Shown here: positions 16,659 to 26,125 of the stretch, in pieces | Layout: each line of letters begins with the position of its first letter | Position numbering within the stretch: the first letter of the stretch is position 1 | Assembly: GCF_900104065.1 (NCBI RefSeq) | Contig: NZ_FNLC01000002.1 | Span: 788,995 to 852,994, forward strand | Source of the DNA: Natronobacterium texcoconense | GTDB lineage: Archaea; Halobacteriota; Halobacteria; Halobacteriales; Natrialbaceae | DNA: 64,000 nt | Reading direction: 5' to 3' | The notes under the pieces: model-generated | The model's input: only the letters and a program-made list of their open reading frames with translations | What the model was told of the DNA's origin: nothing | Database searches by the model: none | Made by a program: the position numbers and the translations under genes

Positions 16659-18590
16659 ATGAGTACTGTAGAGCAGCAACTTGACGATCTGGAAGCAGAG
16701 ATCACGAGCGAGTTACCGAGCGATATCTCGGTCTCCTCGGTGAAATACGAAGGGCCGGAACTGGTCGTCTACACGCGCGATCCGAAGAAGTTCGCCCAGC
16801 AGGGCGACCTGATCCGAAAGCTCGCGAGCAAGCTCCGGAAACGGATCACCGTCCGCCCCGATCCGAGCGTTCTCTCACGACCCAACGAGGCCCGCGAGGA
16901 GATCATGGGTGTCATCCCCGACGAGGCAGGCGTTACGGACCTCGACTTCCACGCCGACACCGGCGAGGTCGTCATCGAGGCCGAGAAGCCGGGCATGGTG
17001 ATCGGTCGCCACGGCTCGACGCTTCGCGACATCACGAAAAGCGTCGGCTGGACGCCCGAAGTCGTCCGTACGCCGCCGATCGAGTCCTCGACCGTCTCGA
17101 ACGTCCGTAGCTTCCTCAAACAGGAACGCGACGAGCGCCGGGACATTCTGGAGAAGGTAGGCCGGCAGATCCACCGCGAGGAGATGTCCGACGACGAGTA
17201 CGTCCGTATCTCGACGCTGGGTTGCTGCCGCGAGGTCGGACGTGCTTCCTTTATTCTCTCGACACCCGAAACCCGCATTCTCATCGACTGTGGTGACAAG
17301 CCCGGTGCCGAAGGGGAAGTGCCGTACCTGCACGCACCCGAAGCACTCGGCGCTGGACCGGAGACGATCGACGCGGTCGTGTTGACACACGCCCACCTCG
17401 ACCACTCCGCGCTCATCCCACTCCTGTTCAAGTACGGCTACGACGGACCGATCTACTGTACCGAACCCACACGCGACCTGATGGGACTGCTCACGCTCGA
17501 CTATCTGGACGTCGCGGCCAAAGAAGGACGAACGCCGCCGTACGACTCCGAGCAGGTTCGCGAGGCGATCAAACACTGCATCCCGCTCGAGTACGGCGAC
17601 GTCACCGACATCGCGCCCGACGTCAAGCTCACCTTCCACAACGCAGGACACATTCTCGGCTCGGCCGTCTCGCACTTCCACATCGGCGACGGACTCTACA
17701 ACGTCTGTTTCTCCGGTGACATCCACTACGAGGACACCCGCCTGTTCAACGGCGCGGTCAACGACTTCCCGCGCGTCGAGACGCTCGTCCTAGAGTCGAC
17801 GTATGGCGGTCGCAACGACTACCAGACCGATCAGGAGGACTCCGAGGAGAAACTCAAGAAGGTCATCAACGAGGCATACGACCAGGACGGAAAGGTCCTC
17901 ATTCCCGCGTTCGCCGTCGGGCGCTCCCAGGAGATCATGCTCGTCATCGAGGAGGCGATGCGGGAGGGCGACATTCCCTCGATGCCGGTCCACCTCGACG
18001 GGATGATCTGGGAGGCGACCGCGATCCACACGACCTATCCCGAGTACCTGCGCGACGACCTCCGCGATCGAATCTTCCACGAGGACGAGAACCCGTTCCT
18101 CGCCGAGGAGTTCAACCACATCGACGGCGGCGAGGAGGAACGACAGGACGTCGCCGACGGCGGTCCCTGTATCATTCTCTCCACCTCGGGTATGGTCACC
18201 GGCGGTCCGATCATGTCCTGGCTCTCCCACATCGGCCCCGATCCGGACTCGAAACTCGTCTTCGTCGGCTACCAGGCCCAGGGAACCCTCGGTCGCCGCA
18301 TCCAGAACGGCTGGGACGAGATTCCAACGAACGAAGTCGGTGCCATGGGTAACGAAGGCCGTGGCACCCTCTCGCTGAACGTCGACGTCGAAACCGTCGA
18401 CGGCTTCTCCGGCCACGCCGACCGCGCCGGCCTCGAGAACTTCGTGAAGACGATGAACCCACGCCCCGAGAAGGTGCTGTGTGTCCACGGCGACGAACGG
18501 TCGACGCAGGACCTGTCCTCGGCGCTGTACCACGACTACAACATGCGGACGTTCGCGCCGAAGAACTTAGAGACGTTCCGATTCCTCTAG
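16659..18590 (+). CDS. fttA: transcription termination factor/ribonuclease aCPSF1 (FttA)
   Basis: A 643-residue beta-CASP metallo-beta-lactamase nuclease. The N-terminal 150 residues hold two KH-like RNA-binding domains, the second with GRHGS (residues 116-120). The metallo-beta-lactamase motif HAHLDH (residues 244-249) follows TH, and the beta-CASP part includes GRSQEIMLVI and the later SGHADRAGL. aCPSF1 cleaves RNA 3' ends and drives transcription termination in archaea. Length and domain order match the family. The ATG at 16659 gives the usual MSTVEQQLDDLEAEI start. Confidence 0.95.
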   Translation: MSTVEQQLDDLEAEITSELPSDISVSSVKYEGPELVVYTRDPKKFAQQGDLIRKLASKLRKRITVRPDPSVLSRPNEAREEIMGVIPDEAGVTDLDFHADTGEVVIEAEKPGMVIGRHGSTLRDITKSVGWTPEVVRTPPIESSTVSNVRSFLKQERDERRDILEKVGRQIHREEMSDDEYVRISTLGCCREVGRASFILSTPETRILIDCGDKPGAEGEVPYLHAPEALGAGPETIDAVVLTHAHLDHSALIPLLFKYGYDGPIYCTEPTRDLMGLLTLDYLDVAAKEGRTPPYDSEQVREAIKHCIPLEYGDVTDIAPDVKLTFHNAGHILGSAVSHFHIGDGLYNVCFSGDIHYEDTRLFNGAVNDFPRVETLVLESTYGGRNDYQTDQEDSEEKLKKVINEAYDQDGKVLIPAFAVGRSQEIMLVIEEAMREGDIPSMPVHLDGMIWEATAIHTTYPEYLRDDLRDRIFHEDENPFLAEEFNHIDGGEEERQDVADGGPCIILSTSGMVTGGPIMSWLSHIGPDPDSKLVFVGYQAQGTLGRRIQNGWDEIPTNEVGAMGNEGRGTLSLNVDVETVDGFSGHADRAGLENFVKTMNPRPEKVLCVHGDERSTQDLSSALYHDYNMRTFAPKNLETFRFL

Positions 18591-18677
18591 GTCCCGATCC
18601 CGATTCTCCGATCTGTCGTTCGAAAGGCAAGCGGATGCAACCGGGAGCGAACGAAGTGAGCGACCGGGCCGAGGAAT

Positions 18678-18710
18678 CCCTCGAAACCGCGGCTAAGCCG
18701 CGGTTGAGGG
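18678..18710. repeat. strong GC-rich hairpin, possible IS200/IS605-type end remnant
   Basis: AACCGCGGC pairs with GCCGCGGTT across a TAA loop, extended by CCCTC/GAGGG with a two-base bulge. It lies between convergent fttA and potC. The flanks hold GAGCGAACGAAGTGAGCG-like repeats common in haloarchaeal intergenic DNA. It may be a terminator, or the right-end palindrome left by an IS605-like element. Confidence 0.55.
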
Positions 18711-18783
18711 GGTGACACTGGCTTTTCATCGACGTTTTGCCGAGCGAACGAGCGAAGCGAGTGAGCGCAGCGCAAAAGGTCGG

Positions 18784-19602
18784 TTAGGACAACTGCTTCG
18801 ACACCCACTCGAGGTTCGTCGCGAGCACGGCGAGTGCGAGCGCGACGAGCGAGAACAGGATGAGGAACGTCGAGACGACGCTGACCATCGGGTCGAGTGC
18901 CTGCCGGATCTCCGTCCAGGCCAGGACGGGGATGGTCTGGGTGTTCGGCGTCGAGAGGAAAAGCGCCATCACGAACTCCTGGAGGCTGATGATAAAGGCG
19001 AGCAGGGCACCGACGAAGACGCCCTGTTTGACGTTCGGTAGGACGACGTGGACGAACGCCTGGACCGGTCCCGCGCCGAGGTCGTAGGCGGCGTCTAGCT
19101 GTTGCCAGTCGAACCGGCTGAACACCGATCGCATCACGAAGTAGACGAGCGGCGTCGCCCACAGCGTATGTGCCAGGATGAGCGTCGTGTACGACCCTCG
19201 AAGCCCGAGTTCGCTGAAGTACATCAACAGCGTGATTCCGAGGATCACCGGCGGGATCAACAGGGGGATCAGGACCAGTGGACCGACGACCGTTCCGATC
19301 GTACTTTCGTCGTCGAACTCCTGTCCGAACGCTGCCAGTACGCCGAGGACGGTTGCGAGCAACGCTGTCCCGACGCCGACGACGATGCTGCTCTCGAACG
19401 CTGTGAGCCAGCGAATGCTGCCGAAGAACTCGCTGTACCAGACCAGCGAGTAGCTCTCCGGCGGGAACGCAAGCCGGCCGGACGCCGCAAACGACGTCAC
19501 GACGACGACCAGCAACGGGAGCAGTAGCAACGCGAACAACGCGGCGTAACCGACGCGGAACGCGGCGGTCTCGAGGGTTTCTCTATGCAAGGTCGAATTC
19601 AC
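18784..19602 (-). CDS. potC: ABC transporter permease, PotC type
   Basis: A 272-residue inner-membrane permease with six hydrophobic segments. The EAA-type motif near the C-terminus reads LDAAYDLGAGPVQAFVHVVL (about residues 162-181). The family imports spermidine/putrescine or related small cations; some relatives carry thiamine or other solutes, so the substrate is not proven. It overlaps potB by 20 bases and is the last gene of the potD-A-B-C unit. Confidence 0.88.
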   Translation of the reverse strand: MNSTLHRETLETAAFRVGYAALFALLLLPLLVVVVTSFAASGRLAFPPESYSLVWYSEFFGSIRWLTAFESSIVVGVGTALLATVLGVLAAFGQEFDDESTIGTVVGPLVLIPLLIPPVILGITLLMYFSELGLRGSYTTLILAHTLWATPLVYFVMRSVFSRFDWQQLDAAYDLGAGPVQAFVHVVLPNVKQGVFVGALLAFIISLQEFVMALFLSTPNTQTIPVLAWTEIRQALDPMVSVVSTFLILFSLVALALAVLATNLEWVSKQLS

Positions 19603-20500
19603 CTCCGAAGCGGTTGAGGACCGCGAAAATCACAGCAACGCAGACGAACATCAACAGGAGCATGACGACCGACAGCGCGGCTGCAAGCGAGTAGCGCATG
19701 TCGCCAAGCATCAGTTCTTCGGCGTGAACTGCGAACGTGATGTTGTTCGAGAGCAGATCCGGTGCCGCGTACGCTCCGACGCTCCAGGCGAAGGAGATCA
19801 CCGCCGCGACGATGATGCCCGGCATCACCTGTGGCAACACGACTTCGAAGAACGACCGTGGTCGGCTCGCACCGAGGTCGCGTGCGGCCTCGACGATCCC
19901 CCAGTCCATCGTCGACAGCACGCTGTAGATCGCCAACACCGCGTACGGAAGGACGATGTACAGCTGGCCGACGACGGCGCCGACAGTCGCGGGGACGAAC
20001 TGGATCGGCTCCGAGAGGACTCCAAGCGACAGGAGCATGTCGTTGACCGTCCCGCTCGGCGCCAACAGCGGATTAAACGCGTAGGTCCGGATGACCAGCG
20101 TCGTCAAAAGCGGCATGACGACCGACAGCAACAGCAGCGACTTGACGAGCCCGCTCGAGCGCCAGATGGCGTACGCGTAGAACAGCCCGATGACGACCGA
20201 GAGTATCGTCACGATCACGCCGAGCTGGAACGACTCGAAGATGACACTCAGGAGCAGGCCGTCGGTGAAGACTTCGACGTAGCTCTCGATCGACCAGGTT
20301 CCTTCGGCGTAGACGTGGTCTGTCGACCCTTCTGCGAAGCTGATCCGAAGCAGAATGAAAAACGGGACGACGAAGACCAGCAGTTCGAACGCGATAAGCG
20401 GCGCCATCAACAACAGCGCGCGGTTCGAACTCGAGAGTGTCGACAGACTCGGCACGGCGGCGCTGATCGACTGTGGGAGAGTGGTGTTCGTTTCCGTCAT
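19583..20500 (-). CDS. potB: ABC transporter permease, PotB type
   Basis: About 305 residues with six membrane segments. The EAA motif is IVEAARDLGASRPRSFFEVV in the third quarter. I chose the ATG at 20500 (MTETNTTLPQ) rather than an upstream in-frame start, because it begins 2 bases after potA ends. It is the partner permease of PotC, forming the membrane channel of the importer. Confidence 0.88.
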   Translation of the reverse strand: MTETNTTLPQSISAAVPSLSTLSSSNRALLLMAPLIAFELLVFVVPFFILLRISFAEGSTDHVYAEGTWSIESYVEVFTDGLLLSVIFESFQLGVIVTILSVVIGLFYAYAIWRSSGLVKSLLLLSVVMPLLTTLVIRTYAFNPLLAPSGTVNDMLLSLGVLSEPIQFVPATVGAVVGQLYIVLPYAVLAIYSVLSTMDWGIVEAARDLGASRPRSFFEVVLPQVMPGIIVAAVISFAWSVGAYAAPDLLSNNITFAVHAEELMLGDMRYSLAAALSVVMLLLMFVCVAVIFAVLNRFGGEFDLA

Positions 20501-20502
20501 CG

Positions 20503-21630
20503 CTACAGGGTAACGCGCGTTCCGTCGGTGCGAAACGCGAGGACGTCGCTGCCGTTCCACTCGATACGGATGTCGTCGCCGACTGACAGCGACTCCTCCG
20601 TCGTGTCGGTGCGTTCGACGAAGATCGACGTGTCGCCGACGGAGACGGAGTACCGGACCGTCGAACCGCGATAGAGGACGTTGTCGATCGTCCCGATGGC
20701 GGCGTTTGCCGCGTCACCGTCGGCCAGCACCTGTCGCTGGCCGTCGTCAGCGGTCGTCCGCTCCATCGAGAGGATTTCAGGTCGCAGCGACAGCGTCAGC
20801 TCCGTTCCCTCGCTCAGGTCGTGGTCTCCGTCGGCCGGTATCGTTATCTCGCTGTCGAGTTTCGTCTCGACGACGACGCTGTCGGGTCCGACGGCGCTGA
20901 CCGTCCCGTCGACGAAGTTCGTGTCGCCGAGGAACCCTTCGATGAACCGATTCCGGGGGTTCTCGTAGATCTCGTCGGGGTCGCCGACCTGAATCAACTG
21001 CCCTTCGTTCATGATCCCGATGCGGTCGGCCAGTGTGAACGCCTCGTCCTGGTCGTGGGTGACGTGGACGAACGTCTCCTCTAGGTCCTCGTGGATCTCC
21101 CGGAGTTCGATCTGCATGTCCTCCCGGAGCCGCTTGTCGAGGTTCGACAGCGGCTCGTCGAGCAACAGTACGTCGGGGTTGACAGCCAGCGAGCGGGCAA
21201 GCGCAACCCGCTGTTTCTGCCCGCCGCTCAGGTTGGTCGGGTCCTCGTCGCCGTAGCCACCCATCTGGACGCGCTCGAGCATCTCCTCGGCGCGCTCCTG
21301 GCGTTCTTCTTTCGACACGCCACGCATCTTCAGCCCGAACGCGACGTTCTCGAGCACCGTCTTGTGCGGGAACAGCGCCCAGTCTTGGAACACGGTGGAA
21401 GTGTTCCGGTCGTAGGCCGGCTGATGGGTGACGTCCTCGTCGTCGATTCGGATCGATCCAGCGGTTGGCGTCTCGAGGCCGGCGATCATCCGCAGCGTCG
21501 TCGACTTGCCGCTGCCGCTGGGCCCGAGCAGGCACAGCAGTTCGCCGTCCGCTATCTCGACCGAGACGTCTTCGACCGCGGTCGTCTCGCCGTACTGTTT
21601 CTCGAGTCCCTGCAGCGTGATTTCGGACAT
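20503..21630 (-). CDS. potA: ABC transporter ATPase, PotA type
   Basis: A 375-residue ATPase. Walker A GPSGSGKST is at residues 36-44, the signature LSGGQ at 134-138, and Walker B LLLDEP at 155-160, followed by the H-loop HVTHDQDEAF. The last 130 residues form the TOBE-like regulatory domain (LRPEILSME). It powers the import system. The gene lies 18 bases downstream of the substrate-binding gene and 2 bases ahead of potB. Confidence 0.94.
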   Translation of the reverse strand: MSEITLQGLEKQYGETTAVEDVSVEIADGELLCLLGPSGSGKSTTLRMIAGLETPTAGSIRIDDEDVTHQPAYDRNTSTVFQDWALFPHKTVLENVAFGLKMRGVSKEERQERAEEMLERVQMGGYGDEDPTNLSGGQKQRVALARSLAVNPDVLLLDEPLSNLDKRLREDMQIELREIHEDLEETFVHVTHDQDEAFTLADRIGIMNEGQLIQVGDPDEIYENPRNRFIEGFLGDTNFVDGTVSAVGPDSVVVETKLDSEITIPADGDHDLSEGTELTLSLRPEILSMERTTADDGQRQVLADGDAANAAIGTIDNVLYRGSTVRYSVSVGDTSIFVERTDTTEESLSVGDDIRIEWNGSDVLAFRTDGTRVTL

Positions 21631-21648
21631 TGGTCTGGCTCGGTAGCG

Positions 21649-22788
21649 TTAGGACTGCTGTTGCATTCGCGAGAACTCGTCGGAGAGGTCGTCGCTGTAC
21701 TCCGCGAGTTCGCTCCAGTCGGGGAATTCGACCGTCCGTGCTTCCTCGTCGGTCGTCGGCAGGTCTTCCTCGAGTTCGGCGGGGTACTCGATGTTCTCGT
21801 TGCTGAACATCATCGGGTGGTGCTGGGCCCACTCGGACTGGACGTCGGCGTCGAGCAGGAAGTCGATGAACTGCTCGGCCTCGTCCTGCATCTCGGTGCC
21901 GCGGACGACACACCAGTTGTTGATCCAGCCGGTGGTCTGCTCGGGCATCGTGTGGCTGAGCCCGTCGTAGTCGTCGATGTCGAAGGCCGTCTGGTCGTAG
22001 TACCACTGGGCGACGTCGATGACGCCGTTTTCGAAAGCCTGCCAGATGTGTTCGCCGGTGGACGCCCACTCTTCGACACCCCAGTTTTCGATCCGCTCGA
22101 GGACGTCGTCGTGGAGGTCCTCGTCGTAGATCTCGCCGGCACCGTCTTCTTCGTCCATACCGATCGCGGCGGCGTACATCGGGTACCACCAGAAGCCGGT
22201 GTCGATCCCGACGCCCTCGCTGTTCTGGACGGCGTCCGAAGAGAGGTCGGCCCACGTCTCCGGATCGACGTCAGCGTCGTCGCGATGGATGATGGTACAC
22301 GGTGCGCCGTCGACGGGCATCCCGTACTCCGGATTGCGGATCTCCGTGAAGAAGTCCATGATCTCGTCGTAGTTCGAGATGTTGTCGACGTCGATCGGCT
22401 CGAACAGGTCGTCCTGGCGGCCGTAGTAGTAGAAGTTACCCTCGGCGACGGTGACGTCGAACGGCGGATCGTCCGCCGGCGCGTTCCGGATGTCCTCGAG
22501 CACCTCGTCCCAGCCACGACGGAGGTCGATCTCGACGTCGTGTTCCGATTCCCACTGCGGAACGAGGCCTTCCTCGAACCGGTCGGCGTAGTTACCGCTC
22601 CAGACCATCACCCGTAGTCGGTCCGTCGAATCGTCGTCGCCTGCGAGCATCTCCGCACAGCCCGCAAACGCGCTCACGGAACCGACGGCCGTCGTCGTCA
22701 ACAGCCGTCGGCGGGAGGTCGCGGAACGGTCGTTCGATTTGGCACCTCTCTCGCTCGTCTCTGCATCCCGGTGGGGGTCTGCAGCCAT
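21649..22788 (-). CDS. potD: ABC transporter substrate-binding lipoprotein, PotD type
   Basis: A 379-residue extracellular solute-binding protein. A twin-arginine motif (SRRRLLTTTA, from about residue 25) and lipobox AFAGC (cysteine near residue 44) direct Tat export and lipid anchoring. The binding fold shows LRVMVWSGNYADRFEEGLVP and GWINNWCVVRG, typical of polyamine-type binding proteins. It is the first gene of the operon. A TATA-like element at 22815-22823 is about 31 bases upstream of the ATG, giving a very short leader. Confidence 0.9.
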   Translation of the reverse strand: MAADPHRDAETSERGAKSNDRSATSRRRLLTTTAVGSVSAFAGCAEMLAGDDDSTDRLRVMVWSGNYADRFEEGLVPQWESEHDVEIDLRRGWDEVLEDIRNAPADDPPFDVTVAEGNFYYYGRQDDLFEPIDVDNISNYDEIMDFFTEIRNPEYGMPVDGAPCTIIHRDDADVDPETWADLSSDAVQNSEGVGIDTGFWWYPMYAAAIGMDEEDGAGEIYDEDLHDDVLERIENWGVEEWASTGEHIWQAFENGVIDVAQWYYDQTAFDIDDYDGLSHTMPEQTTGWINNWCVVRGTEMQDEAEQFIDFLLDADVQSEWAQHHPMMFSNENIEYPAELEEDLPTTDEEARTVEFPDWSELAEYSDDLSDEFSRMQQQS

Positions 22789-23117
22789 CGTGCCCCGGTT
22801 CTACCCCGACACTTGCATAAAACGGTTGTGAATCTGCAAAGACATTTCTTTCGGGAGACACGAACGTCGAGATCGGCTGTGCGGCGGCTACTCCGGCCGA
22901 TACAGTCGGCCAACCGTGAACTCAGTTGGCGTTTCGGTATTTCGCGTCAGCTCCTCTCTTCGGTTTTTGGCCTTCAGGTTGCCAGCAATCTATCAATTTT
23001 CACACATACAAGATAAACAATGGGATCCGGAACGGCGGGCAGAGAGCAAACCACGAGAGTCAGCTGGATCGACGACCGCAGCGAGAAGTACGCGTCAATC
23101 CCGAACGAAATCCGACG
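22789..23117. other. intergenic region with potD promoter
   Basis: The potD TATA-like element is GTTTTATGC on the minus strand (22815-22823). The rest is moderately AT-rich around 22980-23020. A possible 48-codon reading frame starts at 23020 on the plus strand and overlaps the 3' end of nth in antisense; I do not accept it as a gene. Nothing else seen. Confidence 0.5.
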
Positions 23118-23930
23118 TCACTCGAGCGTCTCGGCCGGGTCGACGACTTCGCCCGTCGCAGGGTAGACCCCGACCTGGTCACAGCGATCGCCCATCGGAC
23201 AGGCGTCGGGGTCCTCGAGACAGGCGGGTTTCCGTGCCGTACAGTACTCCCGGCCGAACTGAATCGTCGCCGTGTGACCGAAGCCACACTTCGCCGCCGG
23301 CACCTCCTCCTCGAGGACCTCTCGGACGTCTTCGTGGTCGGCGTCGGGCGGCGCGATTCCCAGTCGGCGATAGATACGGTAGACGTGGGTGTCGACGGGG
23401 AAAACGCCGGTCCGACCGCCGGCAAAGAGCAACACGCAGTCGGCGGTCTTGGGCCCGACGCCGCGGACCTCGAGCAGCGTCTCGCGGACGGTCTCGGGCG
23501 CTTCCTCTTTGACGAACTCGTCGAAGGCCGCGGCGGAGCCAAACTCCGCGACGACCCACTCGGCGGTCGCGACGAGAATTTCGGACTTCTGGTTGTACAG
23601 TCCGGCCGAACTGATCGTCTCGGCGAGCGTCGACTGTTCGGCGTTGGCGAGCGACTCGGCGAGGCCGACGTCCGGCGCGTCGTACCGCTCGATCAGCGCG
23701 TCGTGGGCCGGCTGGCTGGCCTTGTCGCTCGTGTTCTGGCTCAGGATCGTCCGGACGAGACAGGTGAAGGCGTCCCGTCCGCCGTAGCTTTTCTCCCAGT
23801 AGAGCTCGCCGAGGCGGTCGACGACGCGTTCGGCGCGAGTGTCGGCAGTTGCGGGATCGAATTCGGCCGTGGCGCCACCGCCCGATTCGCCGCCGCTTAT
23901 GTTGACCGACGGCTCCGGATCCTCGCTCAT
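23118..23930 (-). CDS. nth: endonuclease III (DNA glycosylase/AP lyase)
   Basis: A 270-residue HhH-GPD DNA repair enzyme. The helix-hairpin-helix is VRGVGPKTADCVLL, with the catalytic lysine at 161, and the conserved aspartate is D180 in FPVDTHVYRI. A [4Fe-4S] set is C230, C237, C244, C250, with a C-x6-C-x6-C-x5-C spacing rather than the usual x6-x2-x5. It removes oxidised pyrimidines. An acidic Gly-rich N-terminal tail of about 25 residues precedes the core. Confidence 0.9.
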   Translation of the reverse strand: MSEDPEPSVNISGGESGGGATAEFDPATADTRAERVVDRLGELYWEKSYGGRDAFTCLVRTILSQNTSDKASQPAHDALIERYDAPDVGLAESLANAEQSTLAETISSAGLYNQKSEILVATAEWVVAEFGSAAAFDEFVKEEAPETVRETLLEVRGVGPKTADCVLLFAGGRTGVFPVDTHVYRIYRRLGIAPPDADHEDVREVLEEEVPAAKCGFGHTATIQFGREYCTARKPACLEDPDACPMGDRCDQVGVYPATGEVVDPAETLE

Positions 23931-24018
23931 ATCGGTGCTGAGGGCTCGCGGACTATTGTTCTTCCTCTCTCGAAGGAGTCAAAACGACGCCAGAACGATC
24001 GAGACGAGAGAGCAGATC

Positions 24019-24204
24019 TTATCGCCGACGACGCGTTGGATCTTCGATCTTGCAGGCGAATTTCTCATCACATTCCGGACAGACTGCCGATCGATCGTAG
24101 CCGTCGTTGACCGAGCCGATCTTCCCCCTCGTTCTGAGTACCTTTCTATCGACGTCGATCGAGACCTTCTCCGAGCAGTGTGGGCAGATAACTTTCTGTC
24201 TCAT
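24019..24204 (-). CDS. small zinc-ribbon protein
   Basis: A 61-residue protein with knuckles CPHC (residues 7-10) and CPEC (about 42-45), separated by a basic linker, and a basic C-terminus PTRRRR. It looks like a nucleic-acid-binding zinc ribbon, but I do not recognise a family. It is less GC-rich than neighbours. Confidence 0.6.
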   Translation of the reverse strand: MRQKVICPHCSEKVSIDVDRKVLRTRGKIGSVNDGYDRSAVCPECDEKFACKIEDPTRRRR

Positions 24205-24316
24205 ACAGAGGCGTATCTACTATCGGACAATTACCTTTACGGTATCTATGGACTTATTGATCGTTTCGTGTTTGAAACATTAATGGTTGACAGGATCGGT
24301 TATTCCTGGCGTGAAC

Positions 24317-24736
24317 TCACTCGACGGTGATCGTCACCGTTGCCTCCGCGCCGTCCGCAAGTGCCGCAACGAGGTCCCGGTCGAATCCCTCCGCGGCGAA
24401 CTCGGCCTCGAGCAGGATCGTCCGGTCGTCGACGTACTCGCTCGTACGCCCGACCGCGCTGCGGTCGTTCGTGAACTCGAGGTGGGGATCGCCACGGCCT
24501 GTAACGCTCTCGACGTGGCCGTCGGCCTCGATTTCGACGGTGATCGTCGCATCGGTATCCTGACACGCTGCGACGAAGTCGGGATCGAAGTCGGACGGAG
24601 CGCGATCGGCCTCGATCGCGAGAATACAGTCACCCGCCGGCGTGAGATAGTCGTCGGTCGTCACTTCGAACGTGCTCGCGTGTTCGGCCCGGACGTTCTC
24701 GTGGCCGCGAGCGTGGATCACTTCCTCGAGTGCCAT
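24317..24736 (-). CDS. DUF371-family protein
   Basis: A 139-residue protein beginning MALEEVIHARGHENVRAEHA, with later TPAGDCILAIEADRAPSDFD and EFTNDRSAVGRTSEYVDDR. This matches my memory of the archaeal DUF371 family, which is widely conserved and of unknown function. The size is normal. It lies 45 bases downstream of the phosphodiesterase-like gene on the same strand. Confidence 0.8.
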   Translation of the reverse strand: MALEEVIHARGHENVRAEHASTFEVTTDDYLTPAGDCILAIEADRAPSDFDPDFVAACQDTDATITVEIEADGHVESVTGRGDPHLEFTNDRSAVGRTSEYVDDRTILLEAEFAAEGFDRDLVAALADGAEATVTITVE

Positions 24737-24781
24737 CGTACTCGGGGGTACGTCCGCGCCGGGAAAACGGAATCGAACTCG

Positions 24782-26125
24782 CTACACCAGACTTGCGCCG
24801 TCGAAGTCGCCGCGACTGTACTCGACGTCCATCAGATCGAGAATCGTCGGCGCGACGTCGAGCAAGTCCGCGTCGTCGATGCTCGCTTCGGGGTGGTCGA
24901 TATAGAGCGCCGCGTCGTCGAAACTGTGCATTCCGTTTCGTGGACCTCCCGTGAACACCTCGGAGTCGGCCTTGAACCCGGACTTGAGGTCGAATCCGGG
25001 GTTGGGGATCGCGACCAGGTCCGGCGCGATGTCGTCGTGGTCGCCACGGAACGCCGCCTCTTTCTCGACGACACGGTCGACGACCTGTCGACCGTCCGGC
25101 CCCTCGAGGTCGAGGATCGCGGCCTTGAGTTCGTCGCGTACGTCGTCGTACTCCTCCTCGGAGACCGAACCGCGGGGCTCTCGTCCCTCGAGGTTGAGGT
25201 AGAATCGGCCCGGGATAAAGGAGTAGGCGGTCGTTTCGTCGGCGATGTCGGCCAGTTCTTCGGGGTCGTCGGTCTCGAAGGAGAGCCACCCCTCCTCGCG
25301 GAGCCACTCGTTGAAGTGGACCTCGTAGTCGAGGCTGGTAAAGCCGTGGTCGGAGGCGACGATCATCGTCACGTCCTCGGGCATGGCCTCGCGCAGTCGT
25401 CCGATGTAGTCGTCTATTTTCTGGTAGAACTCGAGGAACTCGTCTTTGTACTCGCCGTCTTCCGCATAGTCTTTGAACAGGAAGTGGTTGACCCGGTCGG
25501 TCGTCATGAAGACGCCGAAGAAGAGGTCCCAGTCGTCCTCCTCGACGTACTGTTTGAACGCCTCGAACCGGGCGTCGACCGTGGCGTGTGCGTCCTCGAT
25601 GAATTCGGCCTTGTCCTCCTGGTGGCCCAGTTTCGGATCGACGTCGATCCGATACTCGATGTCCTCGAGGTACTCGCGGAACGTCTCCGGGTGTGCTGCC
25701 TTCTCGAGGGCGGGGGAGAGAAAGCCAGAGACCATCCGCTGGAGGTTGCGCTGTGGCGGGAACGTGACGGGGACGTTCATGACGGTGGCCTGGCGACCGA
25801 TTTCCTGAACGCGATCCCAGACGCGGTCGGCCTGGACCTCACGGCCCATCGGAACGTACGTCTCGTAGGTGCCGACTTCCCGGTCCTGGAAGCCGTAGAC
25901 TCCGGTTTCGCCGGGGTTCATCCCGGTCGTCAGCGCGGGCCAGCAGGCGCTGGATTCGGGCGGAACGATACTCGAGATTTCGCCCGCGGAGCCGTCGTCG
26001 GCGAGCGACGCGATGTTGGGGAACAGATCTTCGTTCTCGGCGAGGAGACTGTACGGCACGCCGTCAATTCCGATAAACGCGACGCGGGGTGCGCCGTCGC
26101 CCCGCAGCCGATCGAACAGACCCAT
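24782..26125 (-). CDS. type I phosphodiesterase/nucleotide pyrophosphatase-like enzyme
   Basis: A 447-residue alkaline-phosphatase-superfamily protein. The metal site starts with FIGIDGVPYSLL near residue 18, a possible nucleophile region ESSACWPALTTGMNPGETGV follows, and the C-terminal metal ligands are in VASDHGFTSL (D and H). The substrate is unknown; relatives cut phosphodiester or pyrophosphate bonds, and some act in phosphonate or glycan metabolism. I chose the ATG at 26125 (MGLFDRLRGD) because the 29 residues before it are Cys/Trp/Arg rich and unlike the family. Confidence 0.85.
   Translation of the reverse strand: MGLFDRLRGDGAPRVAFIGIDGVPYSLLAENEDLFPNIASLADDGSAGEISSIVPPESSACWPALTTGMNPGETGVYGFQDREVGTYETYVPMGREVQADRVWDRVQEIGRQATVMNVPVTFPPQRNLQRMVSGFLSPALEKAAHPETFREYLEDIEYRIDVDPKLGHQEDKAEFIEDAHATVDARFEAFKQYVEEDDWDLFFGVFMTTDRVNHFLFKDYAEDGEYKDEFLEFYQKIDDYIGRLREAMPEDVTMIVASDHGFTSLDYEVHFNEWLREEGWLSFETDDPEELADIADETTAYSFIPGRFYLNLEGREPRGSVSEEEYDDVRDELKAAILDLEGPDGRQVVDRVVEKEAAFRGDHDDIAPDLVAIPNPGFDLKSGFKADSEVFTGGPRNGMHSFDDAALYIDHPEASIDDADLLDVAPTILDLMDVEYSRGDFDGASLV

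Noticed and set aside
18611-18780. GAGCGAACGAAGTGAGCG-like runs suggesting a CRISPR or tandem array
   Set aside because: The units are irregular, with no constant spacer length; such runs are common in haloarchaeal intergenic DNA.
20777-22255. 492-codon open frame on the minus strand out of frame with potA and potD
   Set aside because: It is Arg-rich low-complexity translation across two real genes and spans their boundary.
23020-23166. Possible 48-residue gene on the plus strand starting MGSGTAGREQTTRV
   Set aside because: It overlaps the 3' end of nth in antisense, has no clear family features, and only weak promoter-like DNA upstream.
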